Position numbers and translations under genes: made by a program. A stretch of 64,000 nt of DNA from Sisyra terminalis (Eukaryota; Arthropoda; Insecta; Neuroptera; Sisyridae), in NCBI GenBank assembly GCA_958496175.1, contig OY292280.1, positions 2,666,001-2,730,000 on the forward strand. Reading direction: 5' to 3'. The notes under the pieces are model-generated. The model was given only the letters and a program-made list of their open reading frames with translations, was not told where the DNA came from and searched no databases. Below, in pieces: positions 46,241-58,313 of this stretch (positions are counted from its first letter, which is position 1; every line of letters starts with the position of its first letter).

Positions 46241-48450
46241 GTGAGTTGGCATCTTTTTCGATGTGTACAGTATCTTTCAAACAGGGGTCTACACCCACAC
46301 AAAACCCACCCCATCAACCCCCAAAAAATTTTTTTCGTGTCCTAACAGCACTTTTGATTTAACACCCAATTTTACCGCATGCGTGTTGTTTTATGATTTT
46401 TTGTTAATTTTTGCGTTTCTTTTGGAATGAACTAATTTTTTTTTTTGGAATTTTTTGTTTGATTTTCATCCTAACCTTTGATTTTTTTTAAAAAAATTGA
46501 TTTACGTGATTGTATTTTTATTTTATTTATTATCCAAAAACCAATGACACAATATCCAAAAATTTCGATTTTTGGAGTTTTTTACATTTAGTTGTGTAAT
46601 TATTTGGGGTATTGGATTTAAACAATTCGTTTTTCGACACGATTTTTCAAAGGTAAGTCTTGATTTTTATTCTTGTGATTTGTCCTCGACAAGCAACCCC
46701 TTTTAATAATTCATGACAACAAAAAAACAAACCCTTAAAATCACGCGGTTCGACGATGAATGGTGGCGAAACATCCACGGGTACCAACCGTCATTCATTT
46801 GAAAAAACAATTGAATCGCGTAAAAAAAAACCAACCCTTAAGGAAATTAACAGTTGCCAGAAACAAGTTTTCAATGTACTACTCTACTAGTAGATGAATC
46901 ATCCCCTGTTTAGGCTTCATTGTTTTAATAGCTACAAAAAATGCAACGAATTTAAAACGGAAAAAAATCCTTTTTAATATGCAAATTAGATTTGAAAGAT
47001 CCAAATATTTCTCACGCTAGAAAGATCTATTTTTTTTTTTGGGTTTAAAGATCTTTTGCTATTCTTCGTAGATTTGTATCACAAATTATAATTCGTGAGA
47101 AAAGATTTTTTTTTCTATGAAACTTCAATGTGTTAACAGATGCAATGCAAATCATCCCTTTACGTGGTACAAAAAATCCATGGCTTCCGCCAGAAATTTT
47201 TTCCACCCCGGCGTTTTTTGATTGAAAATTTTCAATTAAATTTTACGGTTAAAAGTTTCCACGGAAAATTGTTCAGATCTCGTGTCAATTGGTCGTATAG
47301 AAGAATTCTTGGGATAATAATCGGGGGATGAGAAGCGGGTGAAAGATGAAAGAGTCGCGATGAGGGTAGGTGCGAGGAAGGGTTGCAAAAATATGTATTA
47401 CATGAATCATGAATCTCACATAAATTATAGGAAAAATTTGTGTAGAAAAGAAAAAAAAACGGGCAAATATCTGAAAATCTCACGCCAATGGATCATCGCG
47501 AAAATCTACAAGAATTTTCCTCAACGTTCGGGAAAATTTCACCCATTTCCCCATCTCTGTCCCACCCATCACGTAGCGCCATCGGGTTTTCCTCGTTTTT
47601 TTCGGTGTGTCGATTCGCTGCCACTATTGGTTTGAGGTTATGTGTGTGGCGTATAATTTTCTCGTTCGGAAAATATCGAAAATTATTCACTGCATCGACA
47701 GCGATAAGAGAAAAGTGAGCCTGACATGATTTTCTAATATTAAATACATCGCATGTCTAAGACAAATTTCACAACCCCCCACCCAATCCACCCCTTCCAC
47801 CCATCCAAAAAACAGACGCGAAAAAAACAAAACACATCGACTTCCAACGGCTTTTTCACCCACGGGAAATATGATTTTCCCAATTATTTTTCCACATAGA
47901 AATTATGAAAATTACACATTGAGTCTCGCTCTCAATTGGCCCGATCTCGGCCAAACCCCTCCAATTTTATTAATATTATTACCGATTTTGATGTTTTTTT
48001 TTTGGGAAAATATTTCCTTAACTCGTACCCCTTTTGTATATTCGTTCAAAAGCTTCTCCCCTTTGCCGAGAAAAAAAAAAACTATATAAACACTCACCGT
48101 ATGAATAGATCGTTGATAATTAAAAAGGATTAAAAAGGATTCAATTCAAATATTTTCATTTTCAATTAGGTTAGAAGTGCCACGAAAAAAAAATTAGGCT
48201 ATGTATCCATTGTGTGAAACAAATGAAAGTGGCACCATTCAAAATGTAAACCAATTAAATTGCCATCAGTATTATTTTTTATAAAAAAATCGTTAACTAG
48301 AAAAAAAAGAAGAAAAATAATCATATCTTAACTGATACAAAAATCGTTGAAAGTATTTCCCCTTTTAGTTATGAAAATTAACAACAGAAAGCGCTCCAAA
48401 TTTAAAATATAAAAATATGGCAAATATTAAGTAAAGTAGCCACTATTTAA
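46241..48450. other. Presumed large intron after exon 4
   Basis: Begins at the strong donor GTGAGTTGG. An isolated donor-like TTTCAAAG|GTAAGTC occurs at 46654 without a supportable exon. T-rich runs and GGAAAATTT words are common. No DNA-binding exon was recognised. Confidence 0.5.
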
Positions 48451-48452
48451 CA

Positions 48453-48567
48453 TCTAGGGTTAATAAAAATCGATAAATATCAAAAATTTGTTCGATACGA
48501 AACTTGAAACCTATACCTACCAGTTTTGGAGCGGTCACCCTGACCACTCGGTCACCAGCAGATATGC
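48453..48567 (-). mobile_element. tRNA-derived SINE copy, inverted
   Basis: The minus strand reads GACCGAGTGGTCAGGGTGACCGC and then CTAGATG-proximal AACCCTAG at the 3' end; 3'-truncated. Confidence 0.7.
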
Positions 48568-48699
48568 TATCAATTCAATGATTCTTAATTGGCTAGGGTC
48601 TTCCACATTTTACGTTCTCATCCCCTCATATGCGTAATTCCAAAAATTGTTACAAAAATGGCAAAAACGATTCAAAAATTGGGAATAAGTATTCCATAT

Positions 48700-50770
48700 T
48701 TTATATCTATCCCTTAATTTTTAAACTTTCAAAGCTTTAATTTCATTAAAAATTAGTTTATCTGAAAAAAAAATCATCCCTATAGTTTAAAAGAAGTTCG
48801 TTGTCCATTTTTACACTATTGTATTTTACCAATTTATTTTGTACACTTTTCTTCAAAATTTTATTCTTATAATGGCTAAAATGGCTGTGAAATTGAAATG
48901 GTTCCATTGTTACCACGGAACCTTCTTTATAAACCAAAAAAATTATAAATCACAAATATTTATATCAAATTTCGATACTTCCACAATATATTTGGAATTC
49001 TATGAAACAATTCGGAACTGTTCCCTTTTAAACATTATTTTTTGGAAAATCAATTATTTAGAAAAATTATAATATTTTTGATATTCATCGTCCATTTTAA
49101 GTAAAGAACTTTAATTTTACATGGTTTTTCAAACGATGTCGAAACAAATGAACATCAGTTATTGACACTTTGGAATTGTTTGGGTTTTCATTTGTTTTGA
49201 GTTTTTGTCATATTTTAGTAAATTAGAAAACCCAAAAATTATTATTCGCTTATATTTCGATCAAATTTCGATATTTCTAAATATTTTTCTGCTCTGAGTT
49301 GTATACAACAATTTATAGAATTGTCCTGAAAACAATTCGGAACTGTTTACTTTAAAATTAACAATTATTTTTGGAGAAAATTGGAAAATTTTGACCTACT
49401 GGTGGATATTTCAGAATTTCCAAAGCAAATTTTCATTTGTTTAAATGTTTGATTTAGAGTTATGGCTGCATTTTAGTAAATTATCAATAATTAATTATTA
49501 ATTAAAGTTTTAAAAACCCATATTTTAGTAGTTAGTTAATATTCTAAGCTCTTAAATATCTAAGTGAGTAATTTGTCCGATAATTATAAGTCATTTCTTT
49601 AAAAAATTATTACAATTTTATAAGCAAATACCTGCAACTTCGTTTGCCTATATTACTGATATTTTATAAACTTTTGGGTATAAAGTTAGTCATTTATTAG
49701 ATATTGCTATCGATGTCTATATAACAATTGGCTTTGGCTTGGAAAATTTTATTTAGCCAAAGAAAAAAAAGAATCAAGTTTGTATGAAATTTTAATTAAA
49801 TTTTCGATTAGAATACATAACAATATTAGGTTGGATGAAATTTTTTTATATTTATATTACATTTTGTGTAAACATTTAATACACCATTGTTGCAAAATCA
49901 AAACCATAGACTTCTAAATTGTCCAAATCTAGTTTTCAATTCAACAAACAATTGAATTTCACCACACATTCAATTGTTCTCGTTCTGGTAACATTCATTT
50001 TTTTTTCTTTGAAATCATTCTTTGATTGTCAATATTTCTCGTCTATTTCATAAAATCAAAGCGTTTTCAATTTCCTTGTTTTCTTATTTTATTCAATTAT
50101 AAAATTTAAATTAAATCGATTTTATTTTATATACTTAAACTTATTCAGTTGTAACGTAAATCAATTTAAATCAATACACAATTAAACATAAACATATTGA
50201 ATTTTGGTATTCGATTTGCAATATTTGTCGGTCATTTTCTTGATTTTACAATTGATTGATATATTTAACTACCTACTAAATAAAATAAAAAAAATGTCTT
50301 CCCACTTCTAGAAGTATTAGAGGCCAGAAAACGATCTTAAGTGGTCAGTTGATTTCATTGGATAATTAATGGAAGAAATTTTCATACTAAGGGCTAAAAT
50401 TTGAAGATCAATCATTGATATTAGCACTTCTTTGATGGATTATTACAAACTAGTCTTAAAATGATCATTGGATCTCTGGAAAGTTCAAGAATCCAAATAT
50501 TCTGATATAAATACGAATTTTTTTATCGAATTAAAGATATTGGTCTTTTAAATTCAATTTTCGGTCTTTCAAGCTGTATAATTAATTACTCAAAATTCCA
50601 TTAAAGACGTCAAAATATAAGGTAAAGAGGTAAATGCTGAAATTTGTTTAAAAAACCCATAATTAAATTATTAAGATGTTTTTGTAACATAAAATAATCC
50701 CCAACCATTTGAACCAGTCCGTTTAATGTCCTCTTACAAAATTTTAAGAAAGTTTGGTTAATAAAAATTA
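48700..50770. other. AT-rich non-coding DNA
   Basis: A weak duplication (CAAATTTCGATA...AACAATTCGGAACTGTT) links 48966-49040 with 49262-49350, about 300 bp apart. Otherwise nothing is supported. Confidence 0.5.
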
Positions 50771-50775
50771 ACTTT

Positions 50776-50936
50776 AGCCTATTGGTGGCCGAGTGGTCAA
50801 GGTGACCGCTCCAAAACTGGAAGGTGTTGGATTCGATTCTCGAATTGAGCAAGTGTTACCATATTTATTGATTTACCGATTTTTATTAACTCTAGAGTCA
50901 CTAAAGACCTTAGTACGTATAAAGTGCCAAAAAATA
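50776..50936 (+). mobile_element. tRNA-derived SINE, well-preserved copy
   Basis: TGGTGGCCGAGTGGTCAAGG and GGTGTTGGATTCGATTCTCG occupy A- and B-box positions, followed by CTCTAGAGTCACTAAAGACC. Confidence 0.85.
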
Positions 50937-50939
50937 ACT

Positions 50940-53036
50940 TTATGAGTTTCATTCTGGATTCTATATTCGTATTTTGTTCTAAGGACTTTGAATAACTAGG
51001 GCTTTTCCAACCGATTTTCTTCGTAAAATCTTAGTTGAACTTCATAAAATATGTAATCAATAAACGAGATAGTTGTTCAGTATATTATTGTCAAATTTTG
51101 GGCTTAATTAAACTTAATTTTAGTTCGAAATTAAGGATAAAAAAATTTCTGCTAAAAAATATCCTGATTCTCAAAGATATTAAAAGGGTCAGGATTAGTC
51201 AACAAAAACGTCAATCACATTGATATCAACTTTACCCCCTTCTAAGGACAAATACTGATAAAACAATTGAGTATCTACTTATTTATAAAACAAAAGAAAG
51301 CTGTATGGTTCTTCTTCTTTAATTTTATCAAAGTATTTTAGTCGATAATTTTTACCAAAAGGAACAAATTAGGGTTCATTGGTTTAAAGATTAAGATATT
51401 TCTATCATCCTTTTTCTTTGTTATAAGTCCATACAACCCTCCTGAAAAAAATATAGACCAATGTGATCGATAAATATGCAAAATTCCCAATACCTGTTTC
51501 GGGACAATCCCCAAGCAAACCTTTTTCATTGTATCGATTCAATAATGACAATTGAGGTGAGGATAAGGCAACACCCGAGACCCTCCCAAAATCAATCACA
51601 TAACGGTTCCCTTTTCAATCATCAGGTAAAATTTAAACGGAAAAAAAAATCGGCCGGTTTTAGCACTATTGCGGTAAGATGGCGGCACGTAATATTCGCA
51701 AATAATTTTACTGCTTTTTTTTAACTTTTGCAACATCAAATAAATGTCTTAAGACTTATACTAATTTCTCACCTCTATGAATATTTCCATTTTTCGGCAG
51801 CAAAGTAGACATTTCTAAAATTAGTCTAGTAAAAATTACTTTGGCTAGATTCCTTTCAAAATTGAAATATTAAACAGAGAAGAATATATACAAATCAGTG
51901 AGAATTATTTCTACGATTGTAACATGTAAAAATAGATAACAAATATGTGCCACACAAGTAAAGTCACGGGTATATGTGAGCTTTTAATAAAGCAGATAAA
52001 CAATCTTAACAAATTTCAAAATTAGCTTTAAATTTTGCAGTTCAATTTGCCAAAGAATAATCGAAAGATCAAGTTCTTCAACATAACACATATTTCGATT
52101 GCTAAGCAATCTTCTGTGGTCATTCTTGAAATAAGATATTTTTTTGTATAAATTATAACAGAAAAAAATAGATTCATTTGATAAGCACAGAAAAATTGCG
52201 TGGTAATCAAAATACGTAAACTGCGAAATGTATACACTGATATTTCAAGTAAATTTTGGCATCACTACAATTTATATAAAAAATATTAGTAATTACCCGA
52301 TATTGTAGTAGCTACAAATTGTTTTGGTATGAAAAAACGCGAAATATACGTATTTTGATTGCAAAAAAAATTTACAGTCAACACCAACCGAACTAATTTA
52401 TTCTATAAAGCAGTGCTTTTACCCTGTGGTCCGCAAACCTCTGACGGTGCGAGGTCTAAATATTAAATCTAAATATTTTTTGTATTAGTAGTGCCTACTA
52501 AGATAAATGGACAGCAATTTTTTGATGTTTTTTATTAAAGAAGCTCTTGAAGTTGCGTTTGATGTTCTTAATGGTTCGTGTACTAAAAAAGGTTAAGAAA
52601 AGATTAAGTCTCTAAAACTATAATAATTTATTATTATTTATTATATTAATATGTTAAAATCATATGTAGCGGTTATAGAAATTTCAACAGAGGAATTACA
52701 TTCCATTCGAGAAGCTATATAAAATTCTATCAATTCCAAAATAAAATCGATTTTTTCTTTATAGGCTAGACCATTTAAAATCCCCCCTTTTGGTTAAAAT
52801 TTTATTCTAGAATTTGTTTAAATTTTGGCAGAGAAATCATACAATATTTGGTGACTCCCAAAAAAAAAGGTTGTTTGGCAATCAAAATATGTACCTATAT
52901 ACAATATATGATCTTGATATAAGATCTCTGATACAATTTTGATCTGTCAGTAATATAGTTATATTGCCAAATTACCGTTTTTTGTAGAGCTTACGATTTT
53001 CTCTTTATAATATTCGTTGAAATAAAAAAGGTTTCA
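50940..53036. other. AT-rich non-coding DNA with stem-loop motifs
   Basis: The motif occurs at about 52090-52125 (minus) and 52863-52893 (plus, GGCAATCAAAATATGTA). An AAGATGGCGGC word is at about 51676. No gene was recognised. Confidence 0.5.
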
Positions 53037-53555
53037 CTTTGTGAAAAATTTATTCAAAACTATCCTAAATCTGGTTGTTATATTCCATTGAAATTTTGAA
53101 GAAACATTGTTTTTATAGAATATCACTTTAAAATTTTTTTTTAGAATATTTATGGAAGTCTAGGGTTAAATTTTTTGGAGTATCTAGTTGAAAAAAGAAT
53201 CAAATTTTGAAGTTTTGCTTTTAGATAAATTCATCCAAAGTTAGTAGTATGGTGGTTATATCCTGTTCAAGTTTTGAATAATTATTTTTGTAGAATATCA
53301 ATATATACTTTTTCTTAGAATATTTATGTCTACGATTAATTTTTTTGGAGTAATTGAAAAAAATAATCAAATTTTTGAAGTTTTGCTTTGTGATAAATTC
53401 ATCCAAAGTTGGTTGTTTGATTGTTATATCCCATTTATGATTTACCATAAACAGTTATTTTTGTCGAATATAAATATTTTTTTGTAGAATATTAATCAAG
53501 GGTTAACTTTTTTGTTGTATTTGTTGAAAGTGAAAAAAATTTGTTCGGTTTTTCC
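53037..53555. repeat. Three diverged tandem units, about 168-182 bp
   Basis: GATAAATTCATCCAAAGTT(A/G)GT at 53224 and 53392, preceded by TTTATTCAAAACTATCC at about 53048. The GTAGAATAT and GGTTAA(A/C)TTTTTT segments repeat in order. Confidence 0.75.
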
Positions 53556-53659
53556 TTGTGCTTTTTAGTTTGTCGTATATTTGCTTAATCTACAGAAAAG
53601 TCAATTTACATTCAATAAATAATTCGATAGGTAGACATTAATGTCCGAATCATAGCCAA

Positions 53660-54500
53660 AAGGTAAATTGAAAATTAAAGATCATTCACATGTGAAATGA
53701 TGTCTAACTCAATCAACGACCGATTAATAAATCTCCTAGTTGCGGAAATGGGGAAATTTAATTTCACCCCAATCGGCTTATAGTTCTTATTTTTTTTCCC
53801 CATATATAATTTTGCTCTTTTTTGTTGAACAAATCCCAATGTGCTTATAAAAGCGACAAGCTTTCCAAGTTATCCGTAATCGAATTACAAGAGTCCCGTT
53901 AAGTGAACTTTTTCGTAAAACTCACCACCATCCCCGTTAACGGGGGTGGTTACCCTTATCTGACACAAAAAAAATAATTCAATGGTACAATTTGTATTTT
54001 TGTTTATTCGAACACGTGTAAGTGGGTGGCATGGTTGCACAAATAAACGGAAGGGGGCGCAATGAAAGCCCGACGACTGGGAAATGTGCACGCGAGAAAA
54101 TTCCGTTTGGGAAAACTTTTTATCACACAAGGAAAAATGCGTCTTTGTTCGAGTTGTTCCTTTTTTTTCGGGAACCTCTCCTTTTCGTTCGTGTTTTATT
54201 CGGTAATAATTGCAAGTAAGTCATTTTCGAATCGTTAGATTCACACCCCATTTTTAGTCTATTTCCGGTTAATAATGTTCCCCTATAAAAAGCAGCGTTG
54301 TGTTCCGAATAGGGACGCATTTTATACAATTAATTTCTGTAATTAGTACGGGAATAAAGGCTACAGTTGCACCTATTGGGATAATTTTTTTTTCGATTAT
54401 CCACGACGGTTTATTTACTCACCTGAAACGGCCACCACTCCATCTAGCTTCTTCATGACGTATTAAAATATAATACAATTTTTCTATTATCTAAAAATAA
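53660..54500. promoter_or_regulatory. Complex non-coding block with a perfect palindrome
   Basis: CCCCGTTAACGGGG lies at 53932-53945, with partly complementary ACCACCA and TGGT flanks. GC content is higher than in the surroundings. The minus-strand ATG exon candidate 54423-54456 lies at its right edge, and a donor-like GCAA|GTAAGTC at 54206 on the plus strand. Confidence 0.35.
54423..54456 (-). CDS. Candidate short first coding exon on the minus strand (MKKLDGVVAVS...)
   Basis: Read on the minus strand, ATG at 54456-54454 with G at -3 opens MKKLDGVVAVS plus one base. It is followed by CAG|GTGAGTAAA, an excellent donor at 54422-54421. If real, it is the start of a gene running toward lower coordinates, antisense to the transcription factor and nested in its presumed downstream intron. 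No second exon is recognisable. The protein start is too short to classify. Confidence 0.25.
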
Positions 54501-55595
54501 TCAAAAATAATCAAAAATTCAATACTACTCTTATGCTTTAGTTCACCTCGTTTTAATATATATTTTTTTAACGAAAAGAAAACCAATTCTATAAATATAT
54601 TTTTTCCCCAAAAATCTATCATCTGAAATCATGAAATAATCATTTTTCCGGAAAAACCAACAAAAGTTTTCACTTTATACTTAGCAACTTTCTTATGGAA
54701 TTTAATTTCAGATTTATAACAACTAACTATGTCGTTACTTCTATTTCCATTATAAAATTCCATTAAAAAATCGAAAATTGTAAACATTTTCAATAGAAGC
54801 CATCTATTTTCAACTTTTGGAACCTCAATACAACAATTGTTTTTTTTTTGTTGCAAACTGGAATTAATTTATAATTATAAATCATATACTTGCAACAAAA
54901 CTTTGTTTCTGGAATATATAAGTTATAACGGAATTGGAATCATCTATAGATAAATTTTGTATCACTTAGGTACCTTTTATGGAATTTGAAATAAAAATAA
55001 AAGCATTCAAAATTCCTTTGTGCCAAATTACAAATCACACGCAAACTATTCAGCCCCCTGTGGCGCTTTCGCGTGGCTTACTATGATGACCAAGGTCACG
55101 TAACATACTATAAAATTTATCCATTTGGTGATACAAAAAATCATTCATAATGATTAACTCCTTAGTAGGTTCTCTAAATGAGAAAATTGGGTCCAAAATA
55201 TATTATTTTCTTGTGTAAATAGCTAGAAAAAATTTCCATCTTAATCCCACAGCTTTGTTGTGCTACCACCACAAATTGATTTTTTTTTTTATATATAAAA
55301 TAGCAAAAAATGATACAATTTTTGAACTTAAATAGAGAAAATAATTGCCATAGAAAGTAATTTCTAACTGTACTAAACTTGGTAAACTTTAGTCCATTAC
55401 CATAATTGGACTAATTATACTCATAGGTTACCCAAGTATCCCAAACAGTATGACGATTAGGTTTCAATCGAAGGTTAAATTTCAACCGAATGAAATTTTA
55501 TCAAGGGGGAAGACCGCGTTGCAAAATAGCAAAAATTTTGGGTTCTTAATTTTTTGCAGACATTTGTCATTTAAGTTTTGTTGTAATAAATTTGG
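54500..55595. other. AT-rich non-coding DNA
   Basis: Nothing recognised apart from a short GC-rich patch (CCCCCTGTGGCGC) at about 55052-55066. Confidence 0.6.
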
Positions 55596-55598
55596 TAG

Positions 55599-55737
55599 AA
55601 GCCTATTGGTGGACGAGTGGTTAAGATGATCGCTCCAAAATTGGTAGTTGTTGGATTCGAATTCAGCAAATTTTTGATATATAGATTTTTATTAATTCTA
55701 GACCATAGTTGCTATAAAAAAAGCGATGGTTAATAAT
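55599..55737 (+). mobile_element. tRNA-derived SINE copy
   Basis: TTGGTGGACGAGTGGTTAAG and TTGTTGGATTCGAATTCAGC are in A- and B-box positions. The tail is AGCGATGGTTAATAATC. Confidence 0.75.
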
Positions 55738-55767
55738 CATTAATAAACTGGGTAGTTTAGTAGTAAA

Positions 55768-56362
55768 ATCAACCAGTAGTATTGTTGACGAAGTCGCGGG
55801 TATCTACTAGTATATGGATGCACTAAAATATATCTACCAAAAGTAGATTGGTGATTCCAAAAATATAGACTTTTTAGTCCCAATTTTTGTAGATCCTTCT
55901 ATAAAAAAAGGCACAATGACAAAGAACTTTTGCTTAATCTAACATATATTATAAAGATTTAATTAAAACTTATGAAATATTACCGGAATTCTCCTAAATT
56001 GGAATTTAAAACTTGATTTTATTCAAATATTCCCAAAAAAATTTAATCCTAGAAACACCGGATTTGAATCATTTCTTTTATTTTAATTGTTTTAATTCGT
56101 ATATCCAAAGGTCGCGCTTATCTAAATTCTATTAAATATTTGAATACCTTTAAAATGGCAAATTTTTGGAGGTACCTAATCGTTTTTGTACTCAATTCAG
56201 CACTTATCCAGAGTAACCCCGATAAAAAGTGCTTATCTATATAAAAGGTCTTTTAGACCCCTAGAAATTTACAATAGTTTTCTTTACTGGAATGTTCCAG
56301 TTTTTAGTGCAAATCAACCAGTAGTATTGTTGACAAAGGCGCGGGTATCTACTAGTATATAC
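55768..56362. mobile_element. Element flanked by 46-bp direct repeats ending CTACTAG|T
   Basis: AACCAGTAGTATTGTTGAC...CGCGGGTATCTACTAGTATAT occurs at 55769-55815 and 56315-56360, bracketing the left arm of the large inverted repeat. GAAG(T)CGCGGGTA...CTAG followed by T resembles the 3' end of insect Helitron-type elements; assignment is tentative. Confidence 0.4.
55811..56298. repeat. Left arm of a large inverted repeat
   Basis: Complement of 58819-59308 along nearly its whole length, for example GTAACCCCGATAAAAAGTGC here and GCACTTTTTATCGGGGTTAC at 58888. Confidence 0.85.
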
Positions 56363-56435
56363 TTTACCGTGACTGAAGTTTTGTTTGTGATAACTTTGGA
56401 AACAGTTGAAAGTTGGAGACCAATTTAAGGGATTC

Positions 56436-56569
56436 ATAAGCCTGGTGGTCAAATGGTCAAGGTGATCACTCCAAAACTGGTTGGAGTTGGGTTCGAATCT
56501 GGAAGCGAGCCGATATTTTTCGATTATAGTTCTAATCTTTTGATAGTTAAAAATTTACGGTAGATAATC
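56436..56569 (+). mobile_element. tRNA-derived SINE copy
   Basis: GGTGGTCAAATGGTCAAGG and the best B box in the window, GGGTTCGAATC. The tail is TTACGGTAGATAATC. Confidence 0.75.
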
Positions 56570-56699
56570 ATTAAAAAATCTTTTTACTCGGTCATACTAG
56601 GTTTTAGCTGATCCGGATTGGACAAATGATCTATAAGGACACTTGTATTGATAGATTTTAATGGGAATAGTGAGGGATAAATTGAAAATTTTTTAGGGG

Positions 56700-57800
56700 A
56701 TAAGTGTAAATGTTTACTTCGCGTGGAAAATGGGTCAGAGCCACGATTGAAATGAGTCGCAAAAAAAAAACGCGAGAAAAATGCGCGATTAAGCCGATTT
56801 TATAAAAATACCGATTCTAAATTTAGAACATTGTGATTTAAAACGGTAATCCAAGCCAGTAGGCCAGTGGGTCACTCTCGTATTATATTCTCATTTACGA
56901 AAACAAAAAAGGCACAAAAAAAAGCCAGCAAAAAAGACTCCCCAAATGCGATAAGCGTGCGAGTACTATCCGAAAATATTTCATTGAGAAAAAACACCGG
57001 TTTGGACCGGTCCTCGGTCCCAAAAAAATTGGCCAAAACAAAAGAACGGCGACGGGGGCGGGAGACCGTGGGGCGATACGTTTTTTTTTTCGATTGGAAA
57101 AATTATATAATTTTTTCGAGTTGCGAATGAAGCAGATGCTTTTATGTACATATTCTTCTCGAGATCTCATCGTGTTTTCTGAACCTTTTTCTGTTTAAGT
57201 CATTGAACCTCGGCTTTGGTGTTGTGAAGAAAATATTCGTATCGTTTTTATTATATTCCAATCTATTCGCCATTCTATGCACATTGGAAAGACGACGCGT
57301 CCAATACGTGGCCAGGCTAAATGCATCCAGTAAACAAAGAGGCAAATCGCCACTGGTACTCTTCTGCTATATTCTCTCGCGGCCACCCCCAGGCCCCCTG
57401 CACTTTACATATATTTATTTATTATTTTCAAATTGGTGCGCGCATTCTTTTGCAAATTTCTTGCAAGAGTGGGAGTCATCAGATCCGTCCATTCTCTCCC
57501 ATACAATTGCATCAGGAAAGCCTCGTCCGTCCCGCGATCCCCCATTTGCCCGATTTCATTCGCACTCATGATCTCCGATCAACAATCCGAACAAAGCCAA
57601 CACTTATCCCTGGCATAAAACATTACCACCAACATCCACATCTTCCAGCCATCCGACTTTCACGTCTTCCATCCTACACCACAACAATCCCAGAAACTTC
57701 CAGGATCCATCAGATTTCCAGGTGATCCCACTTTACGATAAACTTCCAAAATTTCCGCGAACTTCTTCACAACGAACCAAATAGCTTCAATCCCGGAATC
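56700..57800. other. GC-richer island, no provable gene
   Basis: CGGCGACGGGGGCGGGAGACC lies at about 57045-57066. Frames on both strands overlap (for example an ATG frame 57321-57722 whose end TTTCCAG|GTGATCC looks like a donor) but none is recognisable. It may be a regulatory island or an untranslated exon. Confidence 0.3.
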
Positions 57801-58313
57801 ACTACGACTCAAGATTCCTCAAAAAACTTTTGTATTTTTTCATTCCATTTTCCAAATTATCTTTTCCCCAAAAGATCTTTTCCAAAAACGCGTTTTATCC
57901 CAAAAAATTCAAAGCTTATTCCTTATAATTGTTTACTACATAACAATATGACGATCAAATAACCTTGCGATAGTTCATTACCATTGTTACCTTTTCTTGT
58001 AGAAGACCCACAAAAAATTAAGAGTCAAAGGTTCCCAATCTGAGAATCACTTTTCGACTAGGAAAATTTTAGTCCATTTGATTATCAAATTAGCATTGAC
58101 ACAGCAGATTTTTACGACACCTTTAATTTTTGGCTTCAAATACTTAAAAATTCATCAAAATTGGTTTTCGGTCCTTAACAAAAGTAGACATTTTATCTCC
58201 AAAAATTGGAATAGAACAAAAAAGGAAAAATTTCTAGAAATTTAAGACATTAGTTTTTTTTTTTGGAAACAAAAAAATAGAACCTAAAACGTCTTTAAAA
58301 AATTTTTTTGAAG

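Noticed and set aside
57203..57725. Two overlapping plus-strand frames of 122 and 134 codons
   Set aside because: Their residues do not resemble any protein family I know, and minus-strand frames cover the same place. I kept the region only as an island of unknown role.
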